A stretch of DNA of 43,305 nucleotides from JBMHDN01 sp049889355 (GTDB lineage: Bacteria > Pseudomonadota > Alphaproteobacteria > Puniceispirillales > Puniceispirillaceae), in NCBI GenBank assembly GCA_049889355.1, contig JBMHDN010000027.1, forward strand, positions 1-43,305, read 5' to 3'. Numbering within the stretch: the first letter of the stretch is position 1; every line of letters starts with the position of its first letter. Shown here piece by piece: positions 16,316-24,596 of the stretch. Both the position numbers and the translations under genes were made by a program. A model generated the notes under the pieces. That model searched no databases and was not told the DNA's origin. It was given only the letters and a program-made list of their open reading frames with translations.

Positions 16316-18955
16316 ATGGAACTTTATTTTCTACTTCTTCTGTTTGTTATCATGATCGCTGCCCTTGGCTCAGGCTTTCCTGTGGCCTTTGCCTTGCCGG
16401 GTGCAGCTATCATCTCTATCAGCCTTGCTGCAGCGACAGGCTGGCTGTTTTTTGCTGATACGACCATCTTTTTTGCGCAAGACGGGCCTATCCAATGGCT
16501 GACAGCCGGGGTGACCAACTTCCGCGGTGTCTATTGGGAGGTTGAACGTGATACGCTGATTGCGATCCCGCTCTTCATCTTTATGGGTATTATGCTGCAA
16601 CGCTCTCGCATTGCCGAAGATTTGCTGGTCACCATGGCCCAGCTTTTTGGTCCGGTGCCAGGTGGTTTGGGTATTTCAGTCGTGATTGTGGGGGCACTGC
16701 TAGCCGCCACCACCGGTATTGTGGGTGCAACTGTGGTGGCGATGGGCCTGATTTCCCTGCCGGCTATGATGCGCAATAAATATTCACCCTCTCTTGCCTC
16801 TGGTACAATTTGTGCCTCAGGGACGCTTGGCCAGATTATCCCGCCCTCGATTGTGCTGATTATTCTGGCTGACCAGCTGTCTTCTGCGTCTGATCAAGCC
16901 TCTTCTGCCAGAAAGGCGCTCTATAAAGAATCTACAGGCGAGCTCTCTATGCCGTCTGCACTGGATGTGACCTCCACCTCAGCTGGCGATATGTTCCTTG
17001 GGGCGTTCCTGCCAGGTCTGGTGCTGGTTGGGCTATATCTGCTCTATATTCTGGTGACAGCTCTTATCCGTCCGGCATCTGCACCTGCGGTGCCAAATGA
17101 CCAAGGTTTTAACCGCGGTTTTCTGGTCAAGGTCGCCTCTTCTTTGATCCCGCCTCTGGTGCTGATTTTTGTGGTGCTGGGCTCTATTGTGATGGGTGTG
17201 GCAACGGTTAATCAGGCAGGTGCCATTGGCGCGGTTGGCGCGATGATCATGGCTGGTTATCGTCTCACCGAAGGTCAGAAAGGCTCGTATAATCCGGCCA
17301 TCCTCGCGATTGCCTCTGTGCTTGCCATTGCCCTTCTGGTCAATTTGTTCGACCTGAATATCCGCAATCTGGCCAGCACCGGCAATCATATCCCGGTTGC
17401 GTTGGCTCTGATGGCTTGTGTCACCTTCTTAGCGGCGGTGGCATGGTCTGCCTGGCGGACATTCAAAATTGAAAACACCCTGCCAGAAGTGATGATGGAA
17501 ACAGCTAAGACCACCTCTATGGTGTTCATCATCCTGCTGGGTGCTGCCATGCTGACCGCTGCGTTCCGCGGTTTTGGCGGTGAAGAATTCGTCAAACATT
17601 TCCTGACCGGCCTGCCAGGCGGGTTCTGGACTCAGTTTATCGTCGTGATGCTGGTGATTTTCTTGCTCGGCTTCTTCCTCGATTTCATTGAAATTGCCGT
17701 GGTGGTGGTGCCGATTGTGGCCCCTATCTTGCTGGCCGATCCATCTGCCAATATCACCGCTGTGTGGCTCGGTGTGATGATCGGGGTGAATATGCAGACC
17801 AGCTTCCTCACCCCGCCTTTCGGTTTTGCGCTCTTTTACCTGCGCGGTGTGGCAGATAAAGCGATTAAGACCTTGTCTATCTATCGCGGTGTTGTGCCGT
17901 TCATTGCGCTCCAGCTCTTTGGTCTGGTGATTGTGGGCTATCTGCCGCAATTGGTGAACTACCTGCCAAATCGGTTTTATCTGTCTTCTTACAACGCCCC
18001 ACCGCCGCAAAATCCAAAGCTGCAGGCGTGTGTTGAAGAATATCTTACCGTCCAGCTGGTCGCTGATGAAGCTTCTGTATCCTCTGCCTACAGCACATTA
18101 CAGACATTGGATTTAACTGTTCTGCCAAATGACATGGCCGATAAGCTGGCCAATGCGGCACTGGCACAAGCAGATATCTATGCCAAGCTGGCCGAGATTT
18201 CAGCATTGGAAGATGAGCGGATGGCCCTTGAGGTTGACTATGCCCCGCTGCATGGTTTTGTACGCGATATCCAACGTGACATCGCCCAGAAAGAAGCCGC
18301 TATCAAAGAGCTGAAGCGCGAAATTCGCAAGATAGATGATGCAGATGAAATTGCGGCGATGCAGGCAGAACAGCGTGCAGTTGGCCGTGAAATTGCAGCG
18401 CTAGAGAGCGATATCCCAGCCAATTGGGATGCCGAAGCAAAGGCCTATGGCAGTGTGCTCAAAAAGCTGGCCTCGGCCAAACGTATCTGGTACCGGTCGA
18501 TGTCTGAGAGCTATGATGTCATGGCCGATATTCAAAGCCAGCTGGCCGATACCAGTGTGCTGGCAGAACAGGCGGACACATTGGCAAATCTCAGCAGCCT
18601 GGCCTCATCCGGCTCTAATGACGGACTCTCTACAGCCTCTCAAAAGGCAGAAGATGTGATGCGCATGATCGCTGGAGGTGATGCAATTGCCAATCAGATG
18701 GGCAAAGCACGTCGTCTGGCAGAAAAAGACAAGATGGGTGAGGCTGCAGAAGCCTATCAGATGGCAGTAGCCATGCATCAGGCAGCTTTGGAATGGCGCC
18801 AGAATGCGGCCAGCTTATCTGGTCCTATGGATGGTATCATTGCCAGCCTCAGCAATACTGTTGGTCTGCGCAGCCTGTCTAGACTGCCAGCCCATTTGGT
18901 CCCACAGATTGCGTCTTGCCGCTCCAAGCACCGTGATATCTCACTGCAATTCTAA
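16316..18955 (+). CDS. TRAP transporter large permease (DctM) with C-terminal coiled-coil extension
   Basis: DctM is the ion-coupled transport subunit. Residues 1-550 form the membrane domain, with family landmarks LIAIPLFIFMGIMLQRSRIAEDL, GATVVAMGLISLPAMM, CASGTLGQIIPPSIVLIILAD and MQTSFLTPPFGFALFYLRGVA. An insertion near 190-225 (Ser/Ala-rich) enlarges it relative to ordinary DctM (about 430 aa). After the last helix (about 520-550) comes a soluble extension of about 320 residues. It includes a charged heptad-like stretch at 615-700 (Glu/Lys/Ala-rich) and a second helical stretch at 790-835. Total length is 879 aa. The sequence is continuous, with no stop or frameshift, so the extension looks real. 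A strong terminator follows. Confidence 0.87.
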   Translation: MELYFLLLLFVIMIAALGSGFPVAFALPGAAIISISLAAATGWLFFADTTIFFAQDGPIQWLTAGVTNFRGVYWEVERDTLIAIPLFIFMGIMLQRSRIAEDLLVTMAQLFGPVPGGLGISVVIVGALLAATTGIVGATVVAMGLISLPAMMRNKYSPSLASGTICASGTLGQIIPPSIVLIILADQLSSASDQASSARKALYKESTGELSMPSALDVTSTSAGDMFLGAFLPGLVLVGLYLLYILVTALIRPASAPAVPNDQGFNRGFLVKVASSLIPPLVLIFVVLGSIVMGVATVNQAGAIGAVGAMIMAGYRLTEGQKGSYNPAILAIASVLAIALLVNLFDLNIRNLASTGNHIPVALALMACVTFLAAVAWSAWRTFKIENTLPEVMMETAKTTSMVFIILLGAAMLTAAFRGFGGEEFVKHFLTGLPGGFWTQFIVVMLVIFLLGFFLDFIEIAVVVVPIVAPILLADPSANITAVWLGVMIGVNMQTSFLTPPFGFALFYLRGVADKAIKTLSIYRGVVPFIALQLFGLVIVGYLPQLVNYLPNRFYLSSYNAPPPQNPKLQACVEEYLTVQLVADEASVSSAYSTLQTLDLTVLPNDMADKLANAALAQADIYAKLAEISALEDERMALEVDYAPLHGFVRDIQRDIAQKEAAIKELKREIRKIDDADEIAAMQAEQRAVGREIAALESDIPANWDAEAKAYGSVLKKLASAKRIWYRSMSESYDVMADIQSQLADTSVLAEQADTLANLSSLASSGSNDGLSTASQKAEDVMRMIAGGDAIANQMGKARRLAEKDKMGEAAEAYQMAVAMHQAALEWRQNAASLSGPMDGIIASLSNTVGLRSLSRLPAHLVPQIASCRSKHRDISLQF

Positions 18956-18974
18956 GGCCAACTAAGCTAAATAT

Positions 18975-19009
18975 AAAAAGGCCTGACACTCACTGTCAGG
19001 CCTTTTTTC
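18975..19009. terminator. Bidirectional terminator between the TRAP operon and the convergent gene
   Basis: GGCCTGACA, a 5-nt loop and TGTCAGGCC (18980-19002) are flanked by AAAAA on the left and TTTTTT on the right. It can therefore stop transcription from both the large permease and the gene ending at 19045. Confidence 0.9.
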
Positions 19010-19010
19010 T

Positions 19011-19049
19011 TGGGGGGTATCGTTTTAGCTGGGGGGGTATTATTTTAGC
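19011..19049. repeat. Imperfect tandem repeat of about 20 bp spanning a stop codon
   Basis: TGGGGGGTATCGTTTTAGC (19011-19029) is followed by TGGGGGGGTATTATTTTAGC (19030-19049). The second copy contains the TAA stop of the minus-strand gene that ends at 19045, suggesting a recent slippage duplication at its 3' end. Confidence 0.75.
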
Positions 19050-19521
19050 TGGCCGCGCCATTTCCGCGCGGCGCAGAAACAGCACTGGTCATCCAAAATC
19101 CGGCCTTAGGACCAGTTTGAACCTGACGGACAACCCAGAGATAACCATAGCTGCGGCCATCTTTTGCCTGAATTTGAACCACAAAACGGGCCACACCATT
19201 ATGTTGGTCCAGCGGTTCAATCGCATAGCTGACATGGCCTATCATTGGCGCATAGGCTGGCGCATCAAATAAACGGGCAAAGCGGGCCAGCGGTCCTGTC
19301 ACCTTCTTATTATCAGGATGGGCAAATATCCAGACCTGCTCAATGCCAGCTGCTTTGTCTTCAGATTGCAGACCCAGCAATTGAACTTCAACAACCTCTT
19401 GTGCTGATAGGTTGGCTGAAGGTTCAATAAACCCATCTGCAAAACTGACCTGAGCGGTTAAAATCACACCTGCAACAGCAGAAAGCGCGGTTTTTAAAAC
19501 AGAAAAAATAGAATGTTTCAT
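19045..19521 (-). CDS. Secreted DUF4864-like protein
   Basis: This is a 158-residue protein with a signal peptide (MKHSIFSVLKTALSAVAGVILTAQVSFA). The mature part follows the pattern of DUF4864, a small family of secreted proteins. It shows a helix with 'vqlLglqseDkaaGieqvwiFAhPdNkkvTGplaRFarlf', a 'yapmighvsyai' strand and 'ganvvqiqakdGrsygYlwvvrqv' strands. Function is unknown. An NTF2-like fold is plausible. My family call rests on recalled consensus, not a search. It lies 39 bp downstream of an EamA transporter gene and ends at the shared bidirectional terminator. Confidence 0.65.
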   Translation of the reverse strand: MKHSIFSVLKTALSAVAGVILTAQVSFADGFIEPSANLSAQEVVEVQLLGLQSEDKAAGIEQVWIFAHPDNKKVTGPLARFARLFDAPAYAPMIGHVSYAIEPLDQHNGVARFVVQIQAKDGRSYGYLWVVRQVQTGPKAGFWMTSAVSAPRGNGAAS

Positions 19522-19560
19522 ACCTTATGTACGCGCAAAGCGGCCATATGGATGAAAAGA

Positions 19561-20466
19561 TCAGGCTTTTGACTCCACAGGCTTCTTTTCTGCAAGACCA
19601 AAACGAAGCCCGGCAACCACCAGCACAAAACCGATCAGATGGTAAGAGGCAATCGGCTCTCCCAGCAGAGGTACAGCCATACCAGCGGCCGCAATAGGTA
19701 GCCAGTAAAAGAAAAAACCAGCACGGTTTGGCCCTAAGGTGGCCACTGCAGAGGTATAGAATTTATACGCCAGAAAAGCCGGGCCAATCACAATATAGGC
19801 CATCGCCAGCAAGGTGCCCTCATTTAAGACCATGCGGGCACCGCCCATATATTCGGCCATCTGGAAAGGCAGTAATTCAACAGCGCCGATCACGAATAAC
19901 ACAAACAAATAGGACCATTGATTCATCTTTGGCGCTGCTTTGAGCATCACCGAGAAAATCCCATAGACTGTAATCGCGGCGACCATCCAGAGATCGCCGA
20001 CATTAATGCTTAGGCTGGTGAGTTTTGATATATCCCCTTGCGCCAGCACAACCAGTACGCCCAACGTCGCACAACTCATCCCGCCCACTTGAATCCAGGT
20101 AATCGGTGTGCGATAGGCTATCCGGTCAAACAAAGCCACCAAAACCGGCATAACAGTCTGGATCAACCCAACATTGGTCGCGGTGGTGCTTTGCAAAGCG
20201 ATATATTGCAAGGTGTTATAAGCACCAATGCCAAAGGTGCCAATGGCAATCAAAATCCACTTATGCTGCCATATGGTCTGCCAGTCTTGGCGCAGAGGTG
20301 GGCGCATCACCACCAGCACCAACAAAGCGGCCAGCACCCACCGCCAAAACGCCAACTGAAAGGGAGGCAGCTCTTCATAAAACATCCGGCCCGCAATCGC
20401 ATTCCCTGCCCAGAGGCTGGTCGTGATAAAGAGATAGAGAATGGCGGTTCGATGAGAGACGATCAT
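19561..20466 (-). CDS. EamA/DMT-family transporter
   Basis: This is a 301-residue inner-membrane protein of the drug/metabolite transporter superfamily. About ten hydrophobic helices form two repeated EamA halves (around residues 7-135 and 150-290). The typical motifs are FQLAFWRWVLAALLVL in the first half, and LGPNRAGFFFYWLPIAAAGMAVPLLGEPIASYHLIGFVLVVAGL at the end of the second. The substrate is unpredictable from sequence. Members export amino acids, nucleosides or amines. It is 57 bp downstream of a second EamA gene on the same strand, and the two differ enough to be separate subfamilies. Confidence 0.88.
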   Translation of the reverse strand: MIVSHRTAILYLFITTSLWAGNAIAGRMFYEELPPFQLAFWRWVLAALLVLVVMRPPLRQDWQTIWQHKWILIAIGTFGIGAYNTLQYIALQSTTATNVGLIQTVMPVLVALFDRIAYRTPITWIQVGGMSCATLGVLVVLAQGDISKLTSLSINVGDLWMVAAITVYGIFSVMLKAAPKMNQWSYLFVLFVIGAVELLPFQMAEYMGGARMVLNEGTLLAMAYIVIGPAFLAYKFYTSAVATLGPNRAGFFFYWLPIAAAGMAVPLLGEPIASYHLIGFVLVVAGLRFGLAEKKPVESKA

Positions 20467-20523
20467 AAGGGCTTCAGCTGGGGTGGGTTAAGGTAAAATA
20501 TGGGAATCGAACCAAGACAAACC

Positions 20524-21417
20524 CTATCCCAGAGCCAGAATCGCGGTTGATAACACCACTAAGATAGCACCAAGCCAGGCAGATACAATCGGGCTTTTGC
20601 CTGTTTTCACCCATAAAATCGGCAACATCATCACTGGACCAACAGAACTCAGCATGGTGACCATTGCAACCTGTCCAGATTGCAGGGCAATCAAGAGTAA
20701 CACAACCCCAAATCCGAGTCCGAAAAAGCCATTGCCCAAGACCATCCAGGCAAGCCTGCCACGCGGGATGATCGGCAAGCTATGGGCTTGTTTATCAAAA
20801 GGATAGCTGATCCAGAAAAACACAGCCGCAGCCGATACGCGCAGGAAACTTGCAAGATAGGGATCAAGCCCACCTGCCATCACCGGACGCATCGCCATCA
20901 CGCCAAGTGCTTGGCCGAGCGCAGCTAATAAACCGGCGCCAAGGCCAATCCATAAAGGCGGGGTGATTTCTTCCCAGACATGCAATGCTTCACGCTGCTT
21001 GCCATAGACCACGGCCAAGATAACACCCAGCACACCCAAGAGCAGGGCCAGCCCCACCATCACGCTCAGGCTTTCACCTAATATCACCCAGCTCAGCACC
21101 GCGGCCATGGGTGCATTGGCAGCAAATAAAATACCAGTACGGCGCGGTCCGATGCGTTTCATTGCATAGAAGAGGAAAAAATCACCCAGAAAAACGCCCA
21201 GAAAGCTGGATATTAAAATAGGCAGCAGAAAATCTTGTTGCCAGCTGGCCCAGCCATTGGTCCAGAAAACAGCTGGCAGAACCATAAGGGCAGCCACCAC
21301 CATGCGTATACGGTTATAATGCATCGAGCCCAAAGCACGCGCCGGGCCATGGCCAAACAGCCCTGCCAATGTCCAGCTGAGTGCTGCACCAAGTGCAAAA
21401 AGAGCTGCGAATTCCAC
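20524..21417 (-). CDS. EamA/DMT-family transporter
   Basis: This is a 297-residue ten-helix transporter of the DMT superfamily. It starts with LFALGAALSWTLAGLFGH, and shows the mid-protein FLGVFLGDFFLFYAMKRIGPRRTGILFAANAPMAAVLSWVILGESLS block of the first EamA repeat and a weaker second repeat. The start is GTG at 21417, 2 bp after the metZ stop with AAAGG overlapping that stop. Tight coupling to metZ suggests coexpression, perhaps export of a sulfur amino acid or related compound, which is inference only. Confidence 0.85.
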   Translation of the reverse strand: MEFAALFALGAALSWTLAGLFGHGPARALGSMHYNRIRMVVAALMVLPAVFWTNGWASWQQDFLLPILISSFLGVFLGDFFLFYAMKRIGPRRTGILFAANAPMAAVLSWVILGESLSVMVGLALLLGVLGVILAVVYGKQREALHVWEEITPPLWIGLGAGLLAALGQALGVMAMRPVMAGGLDPYLASFLRVSAAAVFFWISYPFDKQAHSLPIIPRGRLAWMVLGNGFFGLGFGVVLLLIALQSGQVAMVTMLSSVGPVMMLPILWVKTGKSPIVSAWLGAILVVLSTAILALG

Positions 21418-21419
21418 CT

Positions 21420-22604
21420 TTAAGAAACCTTGGCCAAAGCCTGTGTTAAATCAGCGATAATGTCGCTTGCATGTTCTAAACCCACTGACAAGCGAATATG
21501 GCCATCGGTTATACCGAGCGCATCACGTTCAGCTTGACTGAGATTCATATGGGTCGTGCTGGCCGGATGGCAAGCCAGTGATTTACTGTCACCCAAATTA
21601 TTGGAGATATCCACCAGCTCAAGCGCATTCAAAAAGGAAAAAGCAGCACTGCGCCCACCTGTGAGCGCAAAAGCCAGCATATTGCCGCCGCCAGTCATTT
21701 GCTTTTGAGCCAGTTCAAATTGCGGATGGCTTGGATGACCTGGATAATGCAGCTGGCTTATCTGGTCCTGCTGAGCGAGCCAACCTGCTATTTCATCTGC
21801 TCTTTTGGATTGCGCTTCAACACGCAAGGGCAGGGTTTCAAGCGATTTCAGCATAACCCAGGCGTTAAAGGCAGACATGCTGGCCCCGGTTTGGCGATAA
21901 AAGGGCATAAATATATCATCAATAAAGGCTTTATCTGCCAGAACCGCCCCGCCCAATAGACGGCCCTGACCATCTATATGTTTGGTGGTGGAATAGGTGA
22001 TGATATCTGCACCCAATGCCAGAGGCGACTGATAGAGCGGGGTGGCAAAAACATTATCCACCACCAGCTTGGCCCCTGCTGATTTGCAGAGCGTTGCCAC
22101 CGCCGCAATATCCACCAATTGAAGCAGTGGATTAGACGGGCTCTCAATGAAAACCAGTTTGCACGGACGCGATAGGGCAGCCTGCCAGGCCGCCATGTCG
22201 GTGCCATCTACCAGCTCTGTTTCAATGCCCCATTTGGGCAGAATTTTACTGACAATCGCATGGCAGGCGCCAAATAAGGCCCGGCTGGCTACGAGCCTAT
22301 CACCAGCTTCAAGTTGGCAGGCGAGCGCGGCAAAAACAGCTGCCATACCAGTGCCAGTGGCCTTGCATGCCTCTGCCCCTTCCAAAGCAGCTAGCCGCTC
22401 TTCGAACATCTCAACAGTCGGATTGCCATAACGGCTATAGACATAGCGATCTGCCTCACCTGCAAAGGCAGCGGCAGCTTCTTCTGCTGAGTGATAAACA
22501 AAGCCAGAATTCAAAAATAAGGCTTCTGACGTTTCCTGATGATCAGAGCGTTTGGTGCCAGCCCTGACCAGTTTGGTATCACGATGCCAGGTTGGTCTGC
22601 TCAT
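21420..22604 (-). CDS. metZ: O-succinylhomoserine sulfhydrylase
   Basis: This PLP enzyme of the Cys/Met metabolism family turns O-succinylhomoserine and sulfide into homocysteine in direct-sulfhydrylation methionine synthesis. Key segments are DRYVYSRYGNPTVEMFEERLAALEGAE, the phosphate-binding TGTGMAAVF, ESPSNPLLQLVDI, and the PLP lysine in ITYSTTKHIDGQGR (Lys208). SLGDSKSL-like NNLGDSKSLACHPASTTH and IRLSVGLEHASDIIADL close the protein. The wording of these blocks fits MetZ better than cystathionine gamma-synthase. The length is 394 aa. GATAGGAG precedes the start. The 77-bp leader after regA shows no SAM-II-like riboswitch that I can recognise. Confidence 0.9.
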   Translation of the reverse strand: MSRPTWHRDTKLVRAGTKRSDHQETSEALFLNSGFVYHSAEEAAAAFAGEADRYVYSRYGNPTVEMFEERLAALEGAEACKATGTGMAAVFAALACQLEAGDRLVASRALFGACHAIVSKILPKWGIETELVDGTDMAAWQAALSRPCKLVFIESPSNPLLQLVDIAAVATLCKSAGAKLVVDNVFATPLYQSPLALGADIITYSTTKHIDGQGRLLGGAVLADKAFIDDIFMPFYRQTGASMSAFNAWVMLKSLETLPLRVEAQSKRADEIAGWLAQQDQISQLHYPGHPSHPQFELAQKQMTGGGNMLAFALTGGRSAAFSFLNALELVDISNNLGDSKSLACHPASTTHMNLSQAERDALGITDGHIRLSVGLEHASDIIADLTQALAKVS

Positions 22605-22681
22605 GACTCCTATCCCATCTGATGGCCTATAATGCTGGGCCGGTGGTGAATAATGCGCCTATGTCACAAGGCTCTTATATA

Positions 22682-23212
22682 TTAGCTGTGTGGTGCATGT
22701 TTAGCCAGTATGCGCTGTAGCGTCCGGCGGTGCATTTTCAGACGACGCGCTGTCTCTGAGACATTGCGATCACATTGCTCAAACACCCGCTGAATATGCT
22801 CCCAGCGCACCCTATCAGCTGACATGGGATCTTCAGGCGGCTCAGGCATAGTTCCTTTTTCCTGAAGCAGTGCTGCTGTAATTTGTTGGATATCTGCTGG
22901 TTTTGGCAGATAGTCAGTCGCCCCGGCCTTCACCGCTGCAACCGCTGTGGCGATATTGCCAAAACCGGTCAGCATCACAATCCGGCTATCTGGGCGTGCC
23001 GCCCGCAGCTTTGTGACAATATCAAGCCCGCTGCCATCTTCCAGCTTCATATCCAATAATGCAAAAGCAGGTGGCTGGTCATCGATAATAGCCCGTGCTT
23101 CTGAGACGCTCGCCGCCGCGCGCACCTCAAAACCTGCCTGTTCAAGTGAACGTGCCAGACGCCTCAGCAAAATCTGGTCATCATCCATAATTAAAAGTGA
23201 TTTATCCTTCAT
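22682..23212 (-). CDS. regA: Redox response regulator of the RegA/ActR/PrrA family
   Basis: This is a 176-residue two-component regulator. The receiver domain (about 4-120) has the acidic pocket Asp10-12, the phospho-acceptor Asp54 in ALLDMKLEDGSG, and the conserved Lys in DYLPKPAD. The short linker contains the proline run PEPPEDP typical of RegA. The C-terminal FIS-type helix-turn-helix reads NVSETARRLKMHRRTLQRILAKHAP, nearly the conserved RegA sequence. The family controls cytochrome, photosynthesis, nitrogen and carbon fixation genes according to redox state. It overlaps the kinase gene by 11 nt, so the pair is cotranslated. Confidence 0.92.
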   Translation of the reverse strand: MKDKSLLIMDDDQILLRRLARSLEQAGFEVRAAASVSEARAIIDDQPPAFALLDMKLEDGSGLDIVTKLRAARPDSRIVMLTGFGNIATAVAAVKAGATDYLPKPADIQQITAALLQEKGTMPEPPEDPMSADRVRWEHIQRVFEQCDRNVSETARRLKMHRRTLQRILAKHAPHS

Positions 23213-24596
23213 GGTTGCCAGTCTCTTTATTGACCACGAAAAAACCGATACTTGGTATCACCATCTCTATCAGAGCACCGCCATTTTTTCCATTTTTAAA
23301 TACAACCGTGCCGCCAATTTGTCTGATCAGCTGGTCAACAACAAACAGGCCCAGCCCTTTATGACCTTCTTTTGACAGACGTGTTGAATTACCAGGCTGG
23401 CCAATTCGGCTTCGGATTGATTGAGGCAGACCAGGCCCATCATCACTGGCCGTAATCATCAGATTATGCTGCGACCAGGTGACCTCAAGATGAATAAAGC
23501 TTTTGGCAAAATCGCTGGCATTGGCAACGATATTTTCCAGCGCATATTTCAGTTCTGGCAGCTGGTAGACATCCGGCTCAGGGCTGTTATCTGCACTCTG
23601 GCCTGAAAGGGTGAGCGTAATCGCATCAGACAGGCGTGCCTTTTTGCGGGCCAGCATCATATTTAGAACCTGCATCAGCGGCAGGGCCAGCACCCGCCCG
23701 CCATCTGCCTGGCTGACATCGCGATCCAATTCAGAGAGGATACGCCGGCAACGTGCAACCTGCTCGCTCAAAAGCTGGACATCCTCAGCCAAAGCGCCAG
23801 AGCTATCAATATCTCTTTTCAAATCATCGCTGATCAGCTGAATGGTGTTGAGCGGTGAGCCTAATTTATGCGCAGCAGCAGTGGCCAGAATACCAAGGGC
23901 TGTCGATTGCCGATGCGCAGCAAGCTCACGCTCGGTATAGGTGAGGGCCTGTTCAGCACGCCGTGCATCTTCGGCCAGCCACAAAACATAGAGCCCGATA
24001 AATAAAATCGCCACCAGCAAAGCTGCAAACAAACCTGTCTGATAAAGCGGCGGGGCCATAAAGCCAGCTGGGGCGAGCCAGGGTAATGGCAGATGAAAAT
24101 TTAACAGAAAGACACCGCAGACAATCCCCAAAACCATCAAGACCACGGTTGAACGCACATCAAGTACAGCAGCTGACACGATGATCGGTGCCAGCATCAA
24201 TACCATAAAGGGATTGGACAATCCGCCTGTTAGGCATAAGAGCGCGGTGAGCTGTAATATATCAAAACTAAGTCCCAAAATAGGCACAGGTAACATTTCA
24301 CCATTGGCGCCTTGATGAATGGTCACCGGCATCAGCATTTGCACCAAATTCATCGCAGCGCCCAAAGCAATGACCGCAAGAGCTTCAAAAAAAGGGAAGG
24401 CAAAACCAAGCCAAAGATGCACGAATAAAACAGCGACCAACTGGCCTAGCAAGGCCAGCCAGCGAATGACAACCAACGCATCTAAATCAACAGGCCGCCG
24501 GCCACGCTCGGAAAATTGCGCGCGTGCCTCGGTCAGGGCAGATGGGTTTTTATGGCGCTCAATATCGAGCTCTTCTCGCTGTGCGCCGTCCTGCAT
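23202..24596 (-). CDS. regB: Redox sensor histidine kinase of the RegB/ActS/PrrB family
   Basis: This is a membrane kinase with about six N-terminal helices (residues 40-210). The quinone-box motif GGLSNPF is at residues 124-130 (one less than from GTG 24599). The H-box reads AAAHKLGSPLNTIQL. The redox-active cysteine of RegB is present in EQVARCRRIL (about residue 283), and the ATPase part shows the N-box NIVANASDF and G-box DDGPGLP and GLGLF. The residue after the phospho-accepting histidine is Lys, where RegB proteins normally have Glu (HELGTPL). The ATG at 24596 overlaps the gyrB stop (TGATG). GTG 24599 is the alternative. Confidence 0.9.
   Translation of the reverse strand: MQDGAQREELDIERHKNPSALTEARAQFSERGRRPVDLDALVVIRWLALLGQLVAVLFVHLWLGFAFPFFEALAVIALGAAMNLVQMLMPVTIHQGANGEMLPVPILGLSFDILQLTALLCLTGGLSNPFMVLMLAPIIVSAAVLDVRSTVVLMVLGIVCGVFLLNFHLPLPWLAPAGFMAPPLYQTGLFAALLVAILFIGLYVLWLAEDARRAEQALTYTERELAAHRQSTALGILATAAAHKLGSPLNTIQLISDDLKRDIDSSGALAEDVQLLSEQVARCRRILSELDRDVSQADGGRVLALPLMQVLNMMLARKKARLSDAITLTLSGQSADNSPEPDVYQLPELKYALENIVANASDFAKSFIHLEVTWSQHNLMITASDDGPGLPQSIRSRIGQPGNSTRLSKEGHKGLGLFVVDQLIRQIGGTVVFKNGKNGGALIEMVIPSIGFFVVNKETGNHEG

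Noticed and set aside
17429..18010. A 193-residue open frame antisense to the TRAP large permease
   Set aside because: It is a codon-bias shadow of the real gene. It is His/Gln-rich and has no family-like pattern or ribosome site.
20500..20523. A GGTTCGATTCC motif on the minus strand between the two EamA genes, like a tRNA T-arm
   Set aside because: The T-stem does not pair beyond two base pairs, and no D-arm, anticodon arm or acceptor stem can be built in the 57-bp gap.
22605..22681. SAM riboswitch upstream of metZ
   Set aside because: The 77-bp gap does not contain the pseudoknot elements of SAM-II or other SAM motifs that I can recognise.
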